A stretch of DNA of 64,000 nt from assembly GCF_036347055.1 (NCBI RefSeq), contig NZ_CP108882.1:4228501-4292500 (forward strand), in the 5' to 3' direction. This document shows positions 16,230 to 24,406 of this stretch, one piece after another. Numbering within the stretch: the first letter of the stretch is position 1; each line of letters starts with the position of its first letter. Source of the stretch: Streptomyces sp. NBC_00820. Lineage in GTDB: Bacteria > Actinomycetota > Actinomycetes > Streptomycetales > Streptomycetaceae. Below the pieces are notes generated by a model. The model worked only from the letters and a program-made list of their open reading frames with translations, was not told where the DNA came from and ran no database searches. Both the position numbers and the translations under genes were made by a program.

Positions 16230-16931
16230 TCACCTGGTGTCGTCGCGGCCGGTGCCGTTCTCCTCGTCCTGCTTCGCCTGCACCTCCGGGTCCAGCGCCG
16301 ACGAACCGGTCCCGTCCACCGAACGCAGCCGGTCCGCGTCAGGCATCTCCGTCGCGGCCGGCGGCTCCACCAGCCAGTCCGGATTGGCCTGCCTGTCCCA
16401 CCACCTCCAGACCACGACGGCACCACCCACGAGCACCCCCAGCACCGCCACATACTTCAGAACACGAGACGCCCGGCCCCGGCGCTTGTTCCGCCGGGCC
16501 AGGTGCTCGATCTCCTCCGCCGAGACATGGCCACGCAGCGCGGCCAGCGCGGCAGCACCCCGCGCCGCGGCCTCGTCACGCACCGGAGCAGTGGCCGCCA
16601 TGGCGTACTCGATCCTCGGACGGGAGTACTTGGCCGCCTGTCGGGCAGCCTTACGGGTACGGACGGCGGCCTCCTGCGCGGCAAGGTCCACCTTCGGCGG
16701 CACATGCGAACGCGCCTCTTCCAGGCGCGGGGCGAGCCGGACGTCGTACTGCGTACGGGCCTGCTCCGCGGCCTGGGAGACCACGGGCGCGAGCCGTACA
16801 CGTGCCTCCTGCGCGTAGTGCGCGGCACGCTCCTTGGCCGTGTCGGCGTAGGGCGCCACCACTTCCGCGGCGTGCAGCACGCTGTCCTTCGCCGAGCCGG
16901 TCGCGGCGCGCACGCTTTCGATGCGGGTCAC
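16230..16931 (-). CDS. DUF5324 family membrane protein
   Basis: A 233-aa protein with a long charged, Ala-rich helical N-terminal part (about 1-150, KERAAHYAQEARVRLAP...), one membrane helix (VLKYVAVLGVLVGGAVVVWRW) after a basic RRNKRRGRASR cluster, and an acidic C-terminus. Known from Streptomyces as a domain of unknown function; no enzymatic motif. Confidence 0.85.
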   Translation of the reverse strand: MTRIESVRAATGSAKDSVLHAAEVVAPYADTAKERAAHYAQEARVRLAPVVSQAAEQARTQYDVRLAPRLEEARSHVPPKVDLAAQEAAVRTRKAARQAAKYSRPRIEYAMAATAPVRDEAAARGAAALAALRGHVSAEEIEHLARRNKRRGRASRVLKYVAVLGVLVGGAVVVWRWWDRQANPDWLVEPPAATEMPDADRLRSVDGTGSSALDPEVQAKQDEENGTGRDDTR

Positions 16932-17157
16932 GGGATCCTCCTCCTCGGTGGCGTACGGTATTTCGACTGGTAATCCGTCTTTCCACCCTTTTACGGATCA
17001 TGCCTGCCTCCGGCCAGCCCGGCATGCGCGGGCGGGCATATGGGTGCCGATGACCCCTTACGCCCCAGGCCCGGCGGAACTCCCGGTCCGCCAGGCGTCG
17101 GCCGGACGGGACCGTGCGAGGATCGGGGGATCACGGAAAGACAACGGAAGGCAGATC

Positions 17158-17715
17158 GTGGCCGAGCGGCTTTACGCCACCCTCAAGACGAACCACGGCG
17201 ACATCGAAATCGAGCTGTTCCCCCACCACGCGCCCGGCACGGTCAGGAACTTTGTCGAACTCGCCCAGGGCGAGCGCGAGTGGAAGCACCCCGGCACCGG
17301 CGCCGTGAGCCACGACAAGCTCTACGACGGAACGATCTTCCACCGGGTCATCAGCGGATTCATGATCCAGGCCGGCGACCCGGTCGGCACCGGCCTCGGC
17401 GACCCCGGCTACCAGTTCCCGGACGAGTTCCACCCCGACCTGTCCTTCAACAAGCCCTACCTCCTCGCCATGGCCAACGCCGGCCCGGGCACCAACGGAT
17501 CGCAGTTCTTCATCACGGTCTCCCCGACCGTCTGGCTCAACCGCAAGCACACCATCTTCGGCGAGGTCTCCAACCAGGCCGGCCGGAAGGTCGTCGACAC
17601 CATCGCCGCCGTCCCCACCGGCCGCAACGACCGCCCCGCCGCCGACGTCGTGATCGAGTCCGTCGTCATCGAGAAGCGCGACGGCTCCGCCCCCACGGAC
17701 CGGCACGAAAGCTGA
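17158..17715 (+). CDS. Cyclophilin-type peptidyl-prolyl cis-trans isomerase
   Basis: A 185-aa cytosolic cyclophilin that speeds proline isomerisation during folding. Family motifs are present: YDGTIFHRVISGFMIQAGD, AMANAGPGTNGSQFFIT and FGEV. The frame is open upstream, but GTG 17158 (VAERLYATL) has GGAAGG 6 nt before it. A hairpin follows the stop before the rhomboid gene. Confidence 0.93.
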   Translation: MAERLYATLKTNHGDIEIELFPHHAPGTVRNFVELAQGEREWKHPGTGAVSHDKLYDGTIFHRVISGFMIQAGDPVGTGLGDPGYQFPDEFHPDLSFNKPYLLAMANAGPGTNGSQFFITVSPTVWLNRKHTIFGEVSNQAGRKVVDTIAAVPTGRNDRPAADVVIESVVIEKRDGSAPTDRHES

Positions 17716-17753
17716 CATCCGACGCGCCCCGGAGCCTCCTCCAGGGAACGAAA

Positions 17754-17785
17754 CGCCCTGCTCGTCCGTAAGGATGAGCGGGGCG
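17754..17785 (+). terminator. Hairpin between cyclophilin and rhomboid genes
   Basis: CGCCCTGCTCGTCC (17754-17767) pairs with GGATGAGCGGGGCG (17772-17785) including two G-U pairs. Could terminate the cyclophilin transcript or attenuate into the rhomboid gene. Confidence 0.5.
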
Positions 17786-17827
17786 GGGTATTTCGGGGGA
17801 AAGTCCCACGACGAGCAAGGGGATCTC

Positions 17828-18721
17828 ATGGAGCAGCCCGCAGGCAGCGCCCAGGACGCCCGGAGCCTGCCCGGGTGCTACCGGCACCCGGACCGCGAGA
17901 CCGGTGTGCGCTGCACCCGCTGCGAACGGCCCATCTGCCCCGAGTGCATGGTCAGCGCCTCGGTCGGCTTCCACTGCCCCGAATGCGCCCGTGGGGGAGC
18001 ATCGAGCGAGGCCCGGACCCCGGCCGCCGCCCAGCCCCGCACCCTGGCCGGCGGAACCGTCGCGGCCGACCCCAGGCTGCTCACCAAGCTGCTGATCGGC
18101 ATCAACGTCGCGCTCTTCCTCGTCCAGCTGACGGTGGGCGACGCCTTCACCGAGCGGTTCGAGCTGATCGGAAACGCCCTCACCCACTACTCGCCGTACG
18201 TACCGCAAGGCGTCGCGGACGGCCAGTACTACCGCCTGCTGACCTCGATGTTCCTGCACGGCGGCTACCTCCACATCGCCTTCAACATGCTCAGCCTGTG
18301 GTGGATCGGCGGCCCCCTCGAAGCCGCCCTCGGCCGCGCCCGCTACCTGGCCCTCTATTTCGTCTCCGGCCTGGCCGGCAGCGCGCTCACCTACCTGCTC
18401 GCCGCGCCCTACCAGCCCTCGCTCGGCGCCTCCGGTGCGATCTTCGGCCTCTTCGGCGCCACCGCCGTCCTCATGCGCCGCCTGAACTACGACATGCGGC
18501 CGGTCATCGCGCTGCTCGTGATCAACCTGATCATCACCTTCGGAGTGCCGAACATCTCCTGGCAGGCCCACATCGGCGGCCTCGTCGCCGGCGTCGGCGT
18601 CGGGTACGCCATGGTCCACGCCCCGCGCGAGAAGCGGGCGCTGATCCAGTACGGCAGCTGCGCGCTCGTCCTGGTCGTCGTGGCGATCCTCACCCTCGTC
18701 AGGACCGCTCAGCTCACCTGA
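17828..18721 (+). CDS. Rhomboid intramembrane serine protease with zinc-binding N-terminus
   Basis: A 297-aa protein. Residues about 16-55 carry four Cys/His pairs (CYRHPDRETGVRCTRCERPIC...HCPEC), a B-box-like zinc site. Six to seven membrane helices follow with the rhomboid signature: HGGYLHIAFNM, the nucleophile Ser in GASGAIFGLFG, and the catalytic His in AHIGGL. It cleaves substrates within the membrane. ATG 17828 has AAGGGG upstream; an in-frame start at 17774 is less likely. Confidence 0.93.
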   Translation: MEQPAGSAQDARSLPGCYRHPDRETGVRCTRCERPICPECMVSASVGFHCPECARGGASSEARTPAAAQPRTLAGGTVAADPRLLTKLLIGINVALFLVQLTVGDAFTERFELIGNALTHYSPYVPQGVADGQYYRLLTSMFLHGGYLHIAFNMLSLWWIGGPLEAALGRARYLALYFVSGLAGSALTYLLAAPYQPSLGASGAIFGLFGATAVLMRRLNYDMRPVIALLVINLIITFGVPNISWQAHIGGLVAGVGVGYAMVHAPREKRALIQYGSCALVLVVVAILTLVRTAQLT

Positions 18722-18740
18722 CGGAGCCGATACCGAACCG

Positions 18741-18952
18741 TTGTCCACAGTGTGTTCCCGATCTTGTGCACAGCGTGCGGGAACAACTGTGCCCCCCGTC
18801 GCTCGGATGTGATTCCGCAGGTCAGACAGGGGGCCGAGGTGCGTGGAGGGCCGGTCAGGCAGTCACACCGGCGTCAACGGTCGATGAGTTATCCACAGAT
18901 CGTAGTCTTTTCCCCAGGGGGTTTGTGGAAATCGCCGTTGGCCTGTGGATAA
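18741..18952. other. Cluster of DnaA boxes
   Basis: Within the 303-bp gap between rhomboid and crgA: TTGTCCACA (18741-18749), TTATCCACA (18889-18897) and its inverse TGTGGATAA (18944-18952) are consensus boxes; TTGTGCACA (18764-18772) and TTGTGGAAA (18923-18931) are one-mismatch versions. The two perfect boxes near 18.9 kb face each other. A titration or promoter-control site for the initiator DnaA is likely; clusters of this type affecting initiation frequency are known in S. coelicolor. Confidence 0.75.
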
Positions 18953-19024
18953 CTCAGCGGAGAGCCGTGGGCAGAGCTGCCCCGAGGCTCCCCGCCGGTG
19001 CCGTTCGCGGTGCTGTTTTCCGCG

Positions 19025-19279
19025 CTACTTCCACTGCGTGGAGACACCGAAGCCGGCGGCGATGAAGCCGAAGCCGACCACGATGTTCCAGTTGTCCAGG
19101 CTGTCGACCGGCAGCGAGCCGTCGGTCACGTAGAAGACGACGATCCAGGCCAGCCCGATGAGGAACATGGCGAGCATGACCGGAGCGACCCAGGCACGGT
19201 TGGTGAGCTTGAGGGCCTGCGCCTGCTTCGCCGGCGGCGGCGTGTAGTCGGCCTTCTTGCGGATACGTGACTTCGGCAC
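19025..19279 (-). CDS. crgA: Cell division protein CrgA
   Basis: 84 aa with the two-helix topology of CrgA: basic N-terminus ([16 protein letters not shown]), helix one ([21 protein letters not shown]), a short outside loop ([10 protein letters not shown]) and helix two. In Streptomyces CrgA influences FtsZ ring formation and septation timing; in mycobacteria it links FtsZ with FtsI. GTG 19279 is selected (GGAGAG 6 nt upstream); the frame extends to 19468 without support. Confidence 0.93.
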   Translation of the reverse strand: MPKSRIRKKADYTPPPAKQAQALKLTNRAWVAPVMLAMFLIGLAWIVVFYVTDGSLPVDSLDNWNIVVGFGFIAAGFGVSTQWK

Positions 19280-19431
19280 GAGGGTCTCTCCTGTCGATGC
19301 GCTGCGTGGCCGCGCAGGTAACTGGGTCGGGCTCGGGGCAGCGTACAAGGGGACAGTAAGGGCACACTCAGTGCTCCCCCAAGCGTCCGTTAGCGTAGTG
19401 CTTCCTCGGCGCTGAAGGAGATAAGGGTACG

Positions 19432-20241
19432 TTGAGCAATTCTGCCGACTCCCCAGGTGCGGGATCAATGGGTTCCGCGCCCGAGCCTGCGACGGAGCCC
19501 GCGCGCCGCGGTCCGCGCGTCCCGCCGATGCGTGTTCTCACCGTGGCCGTCTTCGCCCTGGCCGGGCTGATCTTCTTCACCAGCTTCGACACCGCCAAGG
19601 GCACCGACATCCGTCAGGACGGCTCCCTGCTGAAGCTGTCCGACCTGATCCAGGAACGCAGCCGCAAGAACAAGGGGCTGGACGAGTCCAACGCCACCCT
19701 GCGCGGACACGTGGACGCGCTCGCCGAGAGCGACGACGGCCGCACCGAGGCCGAGGACCGCAGGCTCGGCGGGCTGGAGGAGAGTGCGGGCACCCGGGGG
19801 CTCACCGGCGACGCGGTCACCGTCACCCTCAACGACGCCCCGCCGAACGCCACCGCCAAGCTCCCCGGCTATCCCGAGCCGCAGCCCGACTACCTGGTGA
19901 TCCACCAGCAGGACCTGCAGGCCGTGGTCAACGCGCTGTGGCAGGGCGGAGCCAAGGGGATCAAGGTCATGGACCAGCGGCTGATCTCGACCAGCGCGGT
20001 GCGCTGTGTGGGCAACACCCTGATCCTCCAGGGCCGGGTGTACTCACCGCCGTACAAGATCACCGCGGTCGGGGACCCGGACCGGCTGAAGCAGGCGCTC
20101 GCGGACAGCAGGGCGATCCAGACGTACATGGTGTACGTCAACGTCTACGGCCTCGGCTGGCAGGTCACCGACGAGGGCACGGTGACGCTGCCGGGGTACG
20201 CGGGCACGGTGGATCTCCACTACGCGAAGCCGGTGGGGTAA
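19432..20241 (+). CDS. DUF881 family protein
   Basis: A 269-aa protein with one N-terminal membrane helix ([18 protein letters not shown]), a coiled-coil-prone segment (about 60-115) and the extracellular DUF881 domain ([11 protein letters not shown]...[20 protein letters not shown]...). Usually found near division genes such as crgA and ftsQ; role not settled. Starts at TTG 19432; GAAGGAG lies about 13 nt away, so the exact start is uncertain. Divergent from crgA. Confidence 0.85.
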   Translation: MSNSADSPGAGSMGSAPEPATEPARRGPRVPPMRVLTVAVFALAGLIFFTSFDTAKGTDIRQDGSLLKLSDLIQERSRKNKGLDESNATLRGHVDALAESDDGRTEAEDRRLGGLEESAGTRGLTGDAVTVTLNDAPPNATAKLPGYPEPQPDYLVIHQQDLQAVVNALWQGGAKGIKVMDQRLISTSAVRCVGNTLILQGRVYSPPYKITAVGDPDRLKQALADSRAIQTYMVYVNVYGLGWQVTDEGTVTLPGYAGTVDLHYAKPVG

Positions 20242-20348
20242 AGCCGGTCTCCGACGCTGTCCGGAGTCACGCCACCGGAGGGCGTGGCGCCGTTAGTCTG
20301 GTGCGGTACGGCGTGAGTCAGGTGCCGTGGAGGAACGGAAGGGACGGC

Positions 20349-20510
20349 ATGTACGGCTGGATCTGGCGGAATCTGCCGGGGAACGCGTGGGTGAGGGCGC
20401 TGATCTCACTCGTACTCGTCCTGGCCGTGGTCTACGTCCTCTTCCAGTACGTGTTCCCGTGGGCGGAACCGCTGCTGCCCTTCAACGATGTGACGGTGGA
20501 CAACCAGTGA
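20349..20510 (+). CDS. Small single-pass membrane protein
   Basis: 53 aa (MYGWIWRNLPGNAWVRA then VLVLAVVYVLFQYVFPW). One helix, acidic tail. ATG 20349; its stop overlaps the GTG of the amidotransferase (GTGA), so they are coupled. Conserved in this position in Streptomyces; function unknown. Confidence 0.75.
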   Translation: MYGWIWRNLPGNAWVRALISLVLVLAVVYVLFQYVFPWAEPLLPFNDVTVDNQ

Positions 20511-21148
20511 GCAGTGCACGGATTCTCGTCGTCGACAACTACGACAGCTTCGTCTTCAACCTCGTCCAGTACCTGTACCAGCTGGGTGCGGAGTGCGAGG
20601 TGCTCCGCAACGACGAGGTGACGACGGCGCACGCGCAGGACGGTTTCGACGGGGTGCTGCTTTCCCCGGGTCCGGGCACGCCGGAGGAGGCGGGGGTGTG
20701 CGTGGACATGGTCCGCCACTGCGCCGCGACCGGTGTCCCGGTGTTCGGGGTGTGTCTCGGCATGCAGTCGATGCAGGTGGCGTACGGCGGTGTGGTGGAC
20801 CGGGCGCCCGAGCTGCTGCACGGCAAGACCTCTCCCGTCACGCACGAGGGCAAGGGTGTTTTCGCCGGTCTGCCGTCGCCCTTCACGGCGACCCGCTACC
20901 ACTCGCTGGCCGCCGAGCCGGCGACCGTGCCGGCGGAGCTGGAGGTCACGGCCCGTACCGCGGACGGGATCATCATGGGGCTGCGTCACCGTGAACTCCC
21001 GGTCGAGGGGGTCCAGTTCCACCCCGAGTCGGTACTGACCGAGCACGGGCACCGGATGCTGGCCAACTGGCTGGTGGAGTGCGGCGACAAGGGTGCGGTG
21101 GCGAGGTCGGCGGGGCTCGCCCCGGTGGTGGGCAGGGCCACGGCGTGA
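20507..21148 (+). CDS. Glutamine amidotransferase, anthranilate/aminodeoxychorismate synthase component II
   Basis: 213 aa class I amidotransferase that supplies ammonia from glutamine to a chorismate-using partner. VVDNYDSFVFNLVQYL, LLSPGPGTP, nucleophile Cys in FGVCLGMQ, and the His-Glu of VQFHPES are all intact. Whether it serves tryptophan (TrpG) or folate (PabA) cannot be told, as no component I gene is nearby. GTG 20507 overlaps the upstream stop, and its own stop overlaps the sortase GTG. Confidence 0.93.
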   Translation: MSSARILVVDNYDSFVFNLVQYLYQLGAECEVLRNDEVTTAHAQDGFDGVLLSPGPGTPEEAGVCVDMVRHCAATGVPVFGVCLGMQSMQVAYGGVVDRAPELLHGKTSPVTHEGKGVFAGLPSPFTATRYHSLAAEPATVPAELEVTARTADGIIMGLRHRELPVEGVQFHPESVLTEHGHRMLANWLVECGDKGAVARSAGLAPVVGRATA

Positions 21149-22293
21149 CCGCGCTGCGCCCCGAGCGCGAGGACTTCCACGGCGACGTGCCGCACGAGTC
21201 CTATGACCATGCGCCGTCCTACGGCGATGCGTCGTTCGCGGGCGCGGGTGATCCTCCGACGGCGCTGATGCCTGCTCTCGACGGGCGGGCGGGGGCGCCG
21301 TCGTCGTACGACGACCGGTTCCAGGAGCCGGGGGGTGGCCCGCTGCCCGCTGTCGGCGACGACGAGACGATGGCGCTGCGGATCCCCGGCCCGTCCGAGG
21401 GGCCGGAGAGCGGCTCTCTGCGCGCTTCTGGGGCCTCTTCCGCGGCGTCGGCCGCCGGAGGTGCCACCGGGGGCCGTGCGGCCCGCAGGAAGGCCGCCAA
21501 GCGGGGTGGCGGGCGTCATGGCGGGTCCCGGGAGGCGGCGTCGCCGGCGGAGTCCGGGCCGGACGCCCCGAAGCGGTCGCTGTCGCGGGTGGAGGCCCGG
21601 CGGCAGGAGCGGCTGCGCAAGCCGAGTCCGTCGGTGATCGCGAGCCGGGCGATCGGCGAGGTGTTCATCACCACGGGTGTGCTGATGCTGCTGTTCGTCA
21701 CCTATCAGCTGTGGTGGACGAATGTGCGGGCGCACGCGCAGGCCGGCAGCGAGACGAACCAGCTGCAGGACGACTGGGCGAGCGGCAAGCGGGCTCCGGG
21801 GGTGTTCGAGCCGGGGCAGGGGTTCGCGATCCTGCACATCCCCAAGCTGGACGTGGTGGCGCCGATCGCGGAGGGCATCAGCAAGGAGAAGGTGCTCGAC
21901 AAGGGCATGGTCGGGCATTACGGCGAGGGCGCGCTGAAGACCGCGATGCCGTACGACAAGACCGGCAACTTCGCGCTGGCCGCGCACCGCAACACGCACG
22001 GTGAACCGTTCCGCTACATCAACAAGCTGGTCAACGGTGACGCGGTCGTGGTCGAGACGCAGGACAAGTACTTTGTGTACAAGGTGTCTTCGATGCTTCC
22101 GGTGACTCCTCCGTCCAACACCAGTGTGCTGGACCCGATCCCGCCGGGCTCCGGTTTCACCGAGCCGGGCCGGTACATCACCCTGACCACCTGTACGCCG
22201 GAGTTCACCAGCAAGTATCGGCTGATCGTCTGGGGCAAGATGGTCGAGGAACGCCCGCGGAGCAAGGGCAAGCCGGACGCGCTCATCGAGTAG
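21145..22293 (+). CDS. srtE1: Class E sortase (SrtE1-like)
   Basis: A 382-aa transpeptidase. The first 170 residues are a cytosolic low-complexity, charged extension; a membrane helix (VFITTGVLMLLFVTYQLWW) follows, then the sortase barrel with His in LAAHRNTHG, Cys in ITLTTCTPEF and Arg in SKYRLIVW. Class E sortases recognise LAXTG and anchor chaplins for aerial growth in S. coelicolor. GTG 21145 overlaps the amidotransferase stop. The order matches SCO3850/SCO3849. Confidence 0.9.
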   Translation: MTALRPEREDFHGDVPHESYDHAPSYGDASFAGAGDPPTALMPALDGRAGAPSSYDDRFQEPGGGPLPAVGDDETMALRIPGPSEGPESGSLRASGASSAASAAGGATGGRAARRKAAKRGGGRHGGSREAASPAESGPDAPKRSLSRVEARRQERLRKPSPSVIASRAIGEVFITTGVLMLLFVTYQLWWTNVRAHAQAGSETNQLQDDWASGKRAPGVFEPGQGFAILHIPKLDVVAPIAEGISKEKVLDKGMVGHYGEGALKTAMPYDKTGNFALAAHRNTHGEPFRYINKLVNGDAVVVETQDKYFVYKVSSMLPVTPPSNTSVLDPIPPGSGFTEPGRYITLTTCTPEFTSKYRLIVWGKMVEERPRSKGKPDALIE

Positions 22294-22306
22294 GGGCTGA
22301 GGGACA

Positions 22307-23059
22307 GTGGCAGCGACCGCCGACGACACCGAAGAACACACGGACGCGTCCGACGCGCCGGCCGCCGGTCCTCGCCGGCGCCCCGGCCGTGTCGCTCTCG
22401 CGATCAGTGGTCTCGGTGAACTCCTCATCACGGTGGGCCTGGTGCTCGGCCTGTTCGTCGTCTACTCCCTGTGGTGGACGAACGTCGTCGCCGACCGCAA
22501 GGCGGACCGGCAGGCGGACCGGGTCCGCGACCACTGGGCCCACCCTGCCGACACCGGGCCCGGGGCGCTGGACACCAAGGACGGCATCGGCTTCCTGCAC
22601 GTCCCGGCCATGCGCAACGGCGTGGTCCTGGTCGAGAAGGGCACGGACACGGACGTCCTCGACGACGGTGTGGCCGGCTACTACACGGACCCGGTGAAGG
22701 CCGCTCTGCCCATGACCGGCAAGAAGGGCAACTTCACCCTCGCCGCCCACCGGGACGGTCACGGCGCCAAGTTCCACAACATCGACAAGCTGGAGGAAGG
22801 CGACCCGATCGTCTTCGAGACCAAGGACGACTGGTACGTCTACAAGGTCTTCTCGATCCTCCCCGAGACCTCGAAGTACGACGTCAAGGTCCTCTCCCAG
22901 GTCCCCGAGGAGTCCGGCAAGGACAAGCCGGGCCACTACATCACCCTGACGACGTGCACGCCGGTGTACACCTCGCGGTACCGGTACGTGGTGTGGGGCG
23001 AGCTGGAGCGGGTGCAGCCGGTGGACAGCAAGCGGACACCGCCGAAGGAACTGCGGTGA
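22307..23059 (+). CDS. srtE2: Class E sortase (SrtE2-like)
   Basis: A 250-aa second class E sortase, 13 bp downstream of the first. Short N-terminus, one helix (LGELLITVGLVLGLFVVYSLWW), and the catalytic set His (LAAHRDGHG), Cys (ITLTTCTPVY) and Arg (SRYRYVVW). Paralogue of srtE1; in S. coelicolor the two are partly redundant. Start GTG 22307. Two strong hairpins follow. Confidence 0.9.
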   Translation: MAATADDTEEHTDASDAPAAGPRRRPGRVALAISGLGELLITVGLVLGLFVVYSLWWTNVVADRKADRQADRVRDHWAHPADTGPGALDTKDGIGFLHVPAMRNGVVLVEKGTDTDVLDDGVAGYYTDPVKAALPMTGKKGNFTLAAHRDGHGAKFHNIDKLEEGDPIVFETKDDWYVYKVFSILPETSKYDVKVLSQVPEESGKDKPGHYITLTTCTPVYTSRYRYVVWGELERVQPVDSKRTPPKELR

Positions 23060-23093
23060 GGTGACTGAAGGCCTTGCGGGCCCTCAGTCACCT
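23059..23093 (+). terminator. Hairpin at srtE2 stop
   Basis: AGGTGACTGA (23059-23068), overlapping the stop codon, pairs with TCAGTCACCT (23084-23093). Confidence 0.65.
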
Positions 23094-23103
23094 AGCATGG
23101 CGG

Positions 23104-23146
23104 GGGCCCGAAGCCGCAACTTCTCCTTGCGGCTTCGGGCCCTTCT
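23104..23146. terminator. Bidirectional terminator, 16-bp stem
   Basis: GGGCCCGAAGCCGCAA (23104-23119) pairs exactly with 23127-23142, then TTCTTT. Lies between convergent srtE2 and the endonuclease gene. Confidence 0.88.
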
Positions 23147-23160
23147 TTGCCGTGGGGGTG

Positions 23161-24210
23161 CTACTTCAGGACCGACAGCATTTCCCCAGCGCTCCACTTC
23201 TCCAGCTGCCCGCGGTGAACGGTGGTGATGCCGGCCTCGGCGGCGATGCTCTGGGCGTCGGGGGTGAAGCGGCAGGTCGTCACGTAGACGGCCACGTCCG
23301 AGGCGTACAGCACCTTGGCGGACCCGACGAACTTCTGGACCTCGGGGCTGGTGATCTGCAGGTGGGGCGCGAACCTCTTGCACTGGGCGACGAGGCGTCG
23401 GCCGTCGGTCGTGAGCGCGGTGATGTCGACGCCTCGGTCTCCGTGGCGGCCCAGCACGCAGACGCTGGTGCAGCCGTCGCGGCGCAGGAGAGTGGCGATG
23501 TGATGCTCGAACTCGCGGCCGCTCATGGCATCCATGGCGGCCATGACCCCGGCGAGGGCGCGATCCTCGCGGGGGCTCTCCAGCCTCCGGAGGCGGGCGT
23601 GGTGCTGCTGGAGCCGCCTCTCGATGTGCTGGACGCCTGATCGGAGCGCGATCATCTCCCTGCGGTGCTCGCCCGACGTTTCGATCAGGGCGTTGAACAT
23701 GGGGACGACGGTCTTGCCGAGGACCTGGGCGATGCGTTGGTCGATGCGGTCGTCGAGGGAGAGGTGATCGGTCCGGGCGAGGTTTTCCGCGGGCTGGGTC
23801 CGCGCCAGGTACTCCATGTCGAGCAGGTACGTGCGGACCTGGCGAGCGACTTCACTGTCACGGAGGAGCATGGCGACGTTGAGTACGGCTCGTCGGGACC
23901 AGACGGCCAGGCTGGAGCGGGGCTGTGGGCAACCGTTGTTTTGGGAACTCAAGTTGAGTTCCTTGAATTCTCGCAGCTCAGGACCGCGAAGTACGCGGAG
24001 CCCGTTGGACTCGAGCTCCTCCCTGTGACGGCTGAGCAGATTGTTGATCACGGTGTCGGCAACCTCGAAGTACACCGCCACCATCGCTGTCGTCACGTGC
24101 ACCCCGTCCGGCAGCAGTGACAGCGCCTTCACCCTGTCGAGTACGTCCGTGCGGTCCAGCACGCTGTTGCGCAGGGTCTTGGACTCCAGCAGAGCCGTTT
24201 GGTCGATCAT
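23161..24210 (-). CDS. Mrr-like restriction endonuclease with phage-type N-terminal domain
   Basis: 349 aa. The C-terminal domain (about 240-349) is a PD-(D/E)xK nuclease of the Mrr type: GREFEHHIATLLRRDG, GRHGDRGVDI and the QCK core. The first 150 residues (LRNSVLDRTDVLDRVKAL...LRDSEVARQVRTYLLDMEYLA) resemble the N-terminal regions of phage antirepressor-like proteins and probably bind DNA. A helical linker joins them. Lower GC and uneven codon use compared with neighbours (GAACTCAAGTTGAG at 23945-23958) suggest transfer. No methylase is present, so it may act as a type IV (modified-DNA) restriction or regulatory factor. ATG 24210 preferred over 24282. Confidence 0.8.
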   Translation of the reverse strand: MIDQTALLESKTLRNSVLDRTDVLDRVKALSLLPDGVHVTTAMVAVYFEVADTVINNLLSRHREELESNGLRVLRGPELREFKELNLSSQNNGCPQPRSSLAVWSRRAVLNVAMLLRDSEVARQVRTYLLDMEYLARTQPAENLARTDHLSLDDRIDQRIAQVLGKTVVPMFNALIETSGEHRREMIALRSGVQHIERRLQQHHARLRRLESPREDRALAGVMAAMDAMSGREFEHHIATLLRRDGCTSVCVLGRHGDRGVDITALTTDGRRLVAQCKRFAPHLQITSPEVQKFVGSAKVLYASDVAVYVTTCRFTPDAQSIAAEAGITTVHRGQLEKWSAGEMLSVLK

Positions 24211-24335
24211 GTTCCGCCCCTTCACCCGTCTCGTGGCCGTACGGCCGGGGCAGCGACTCGATTCCCCACCCCATCCGATCAACTAGTCGTGACATATGAA
24301 GACACGATCGACGTGCGTACTGGAGTGTGGGGAAG

Positions 24336-24393
24336 TCGTACAAGCAGTGAGCCCCTGCCGGGACATCCCGGCAGGGGCTCACTGCTTGTACGA
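24336..24393. terminator. 28-bp perfect hairpin between endonuclease promoter and pknB end
   Basis: 24336-24363 and 24366-24393 are exact inverted repeats (TCGTACAAGCAGTGAGCCCC...) with a nominal 2-nt centre. It lies 13 bp after the pknB stop (minus strand) and would terminate pknB. No T-tract. Unusually long and perfect for a terminator. Confidence 0.7.
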
Positions 24394-24406
24394 GTGGTGC
24401 GGGGCG

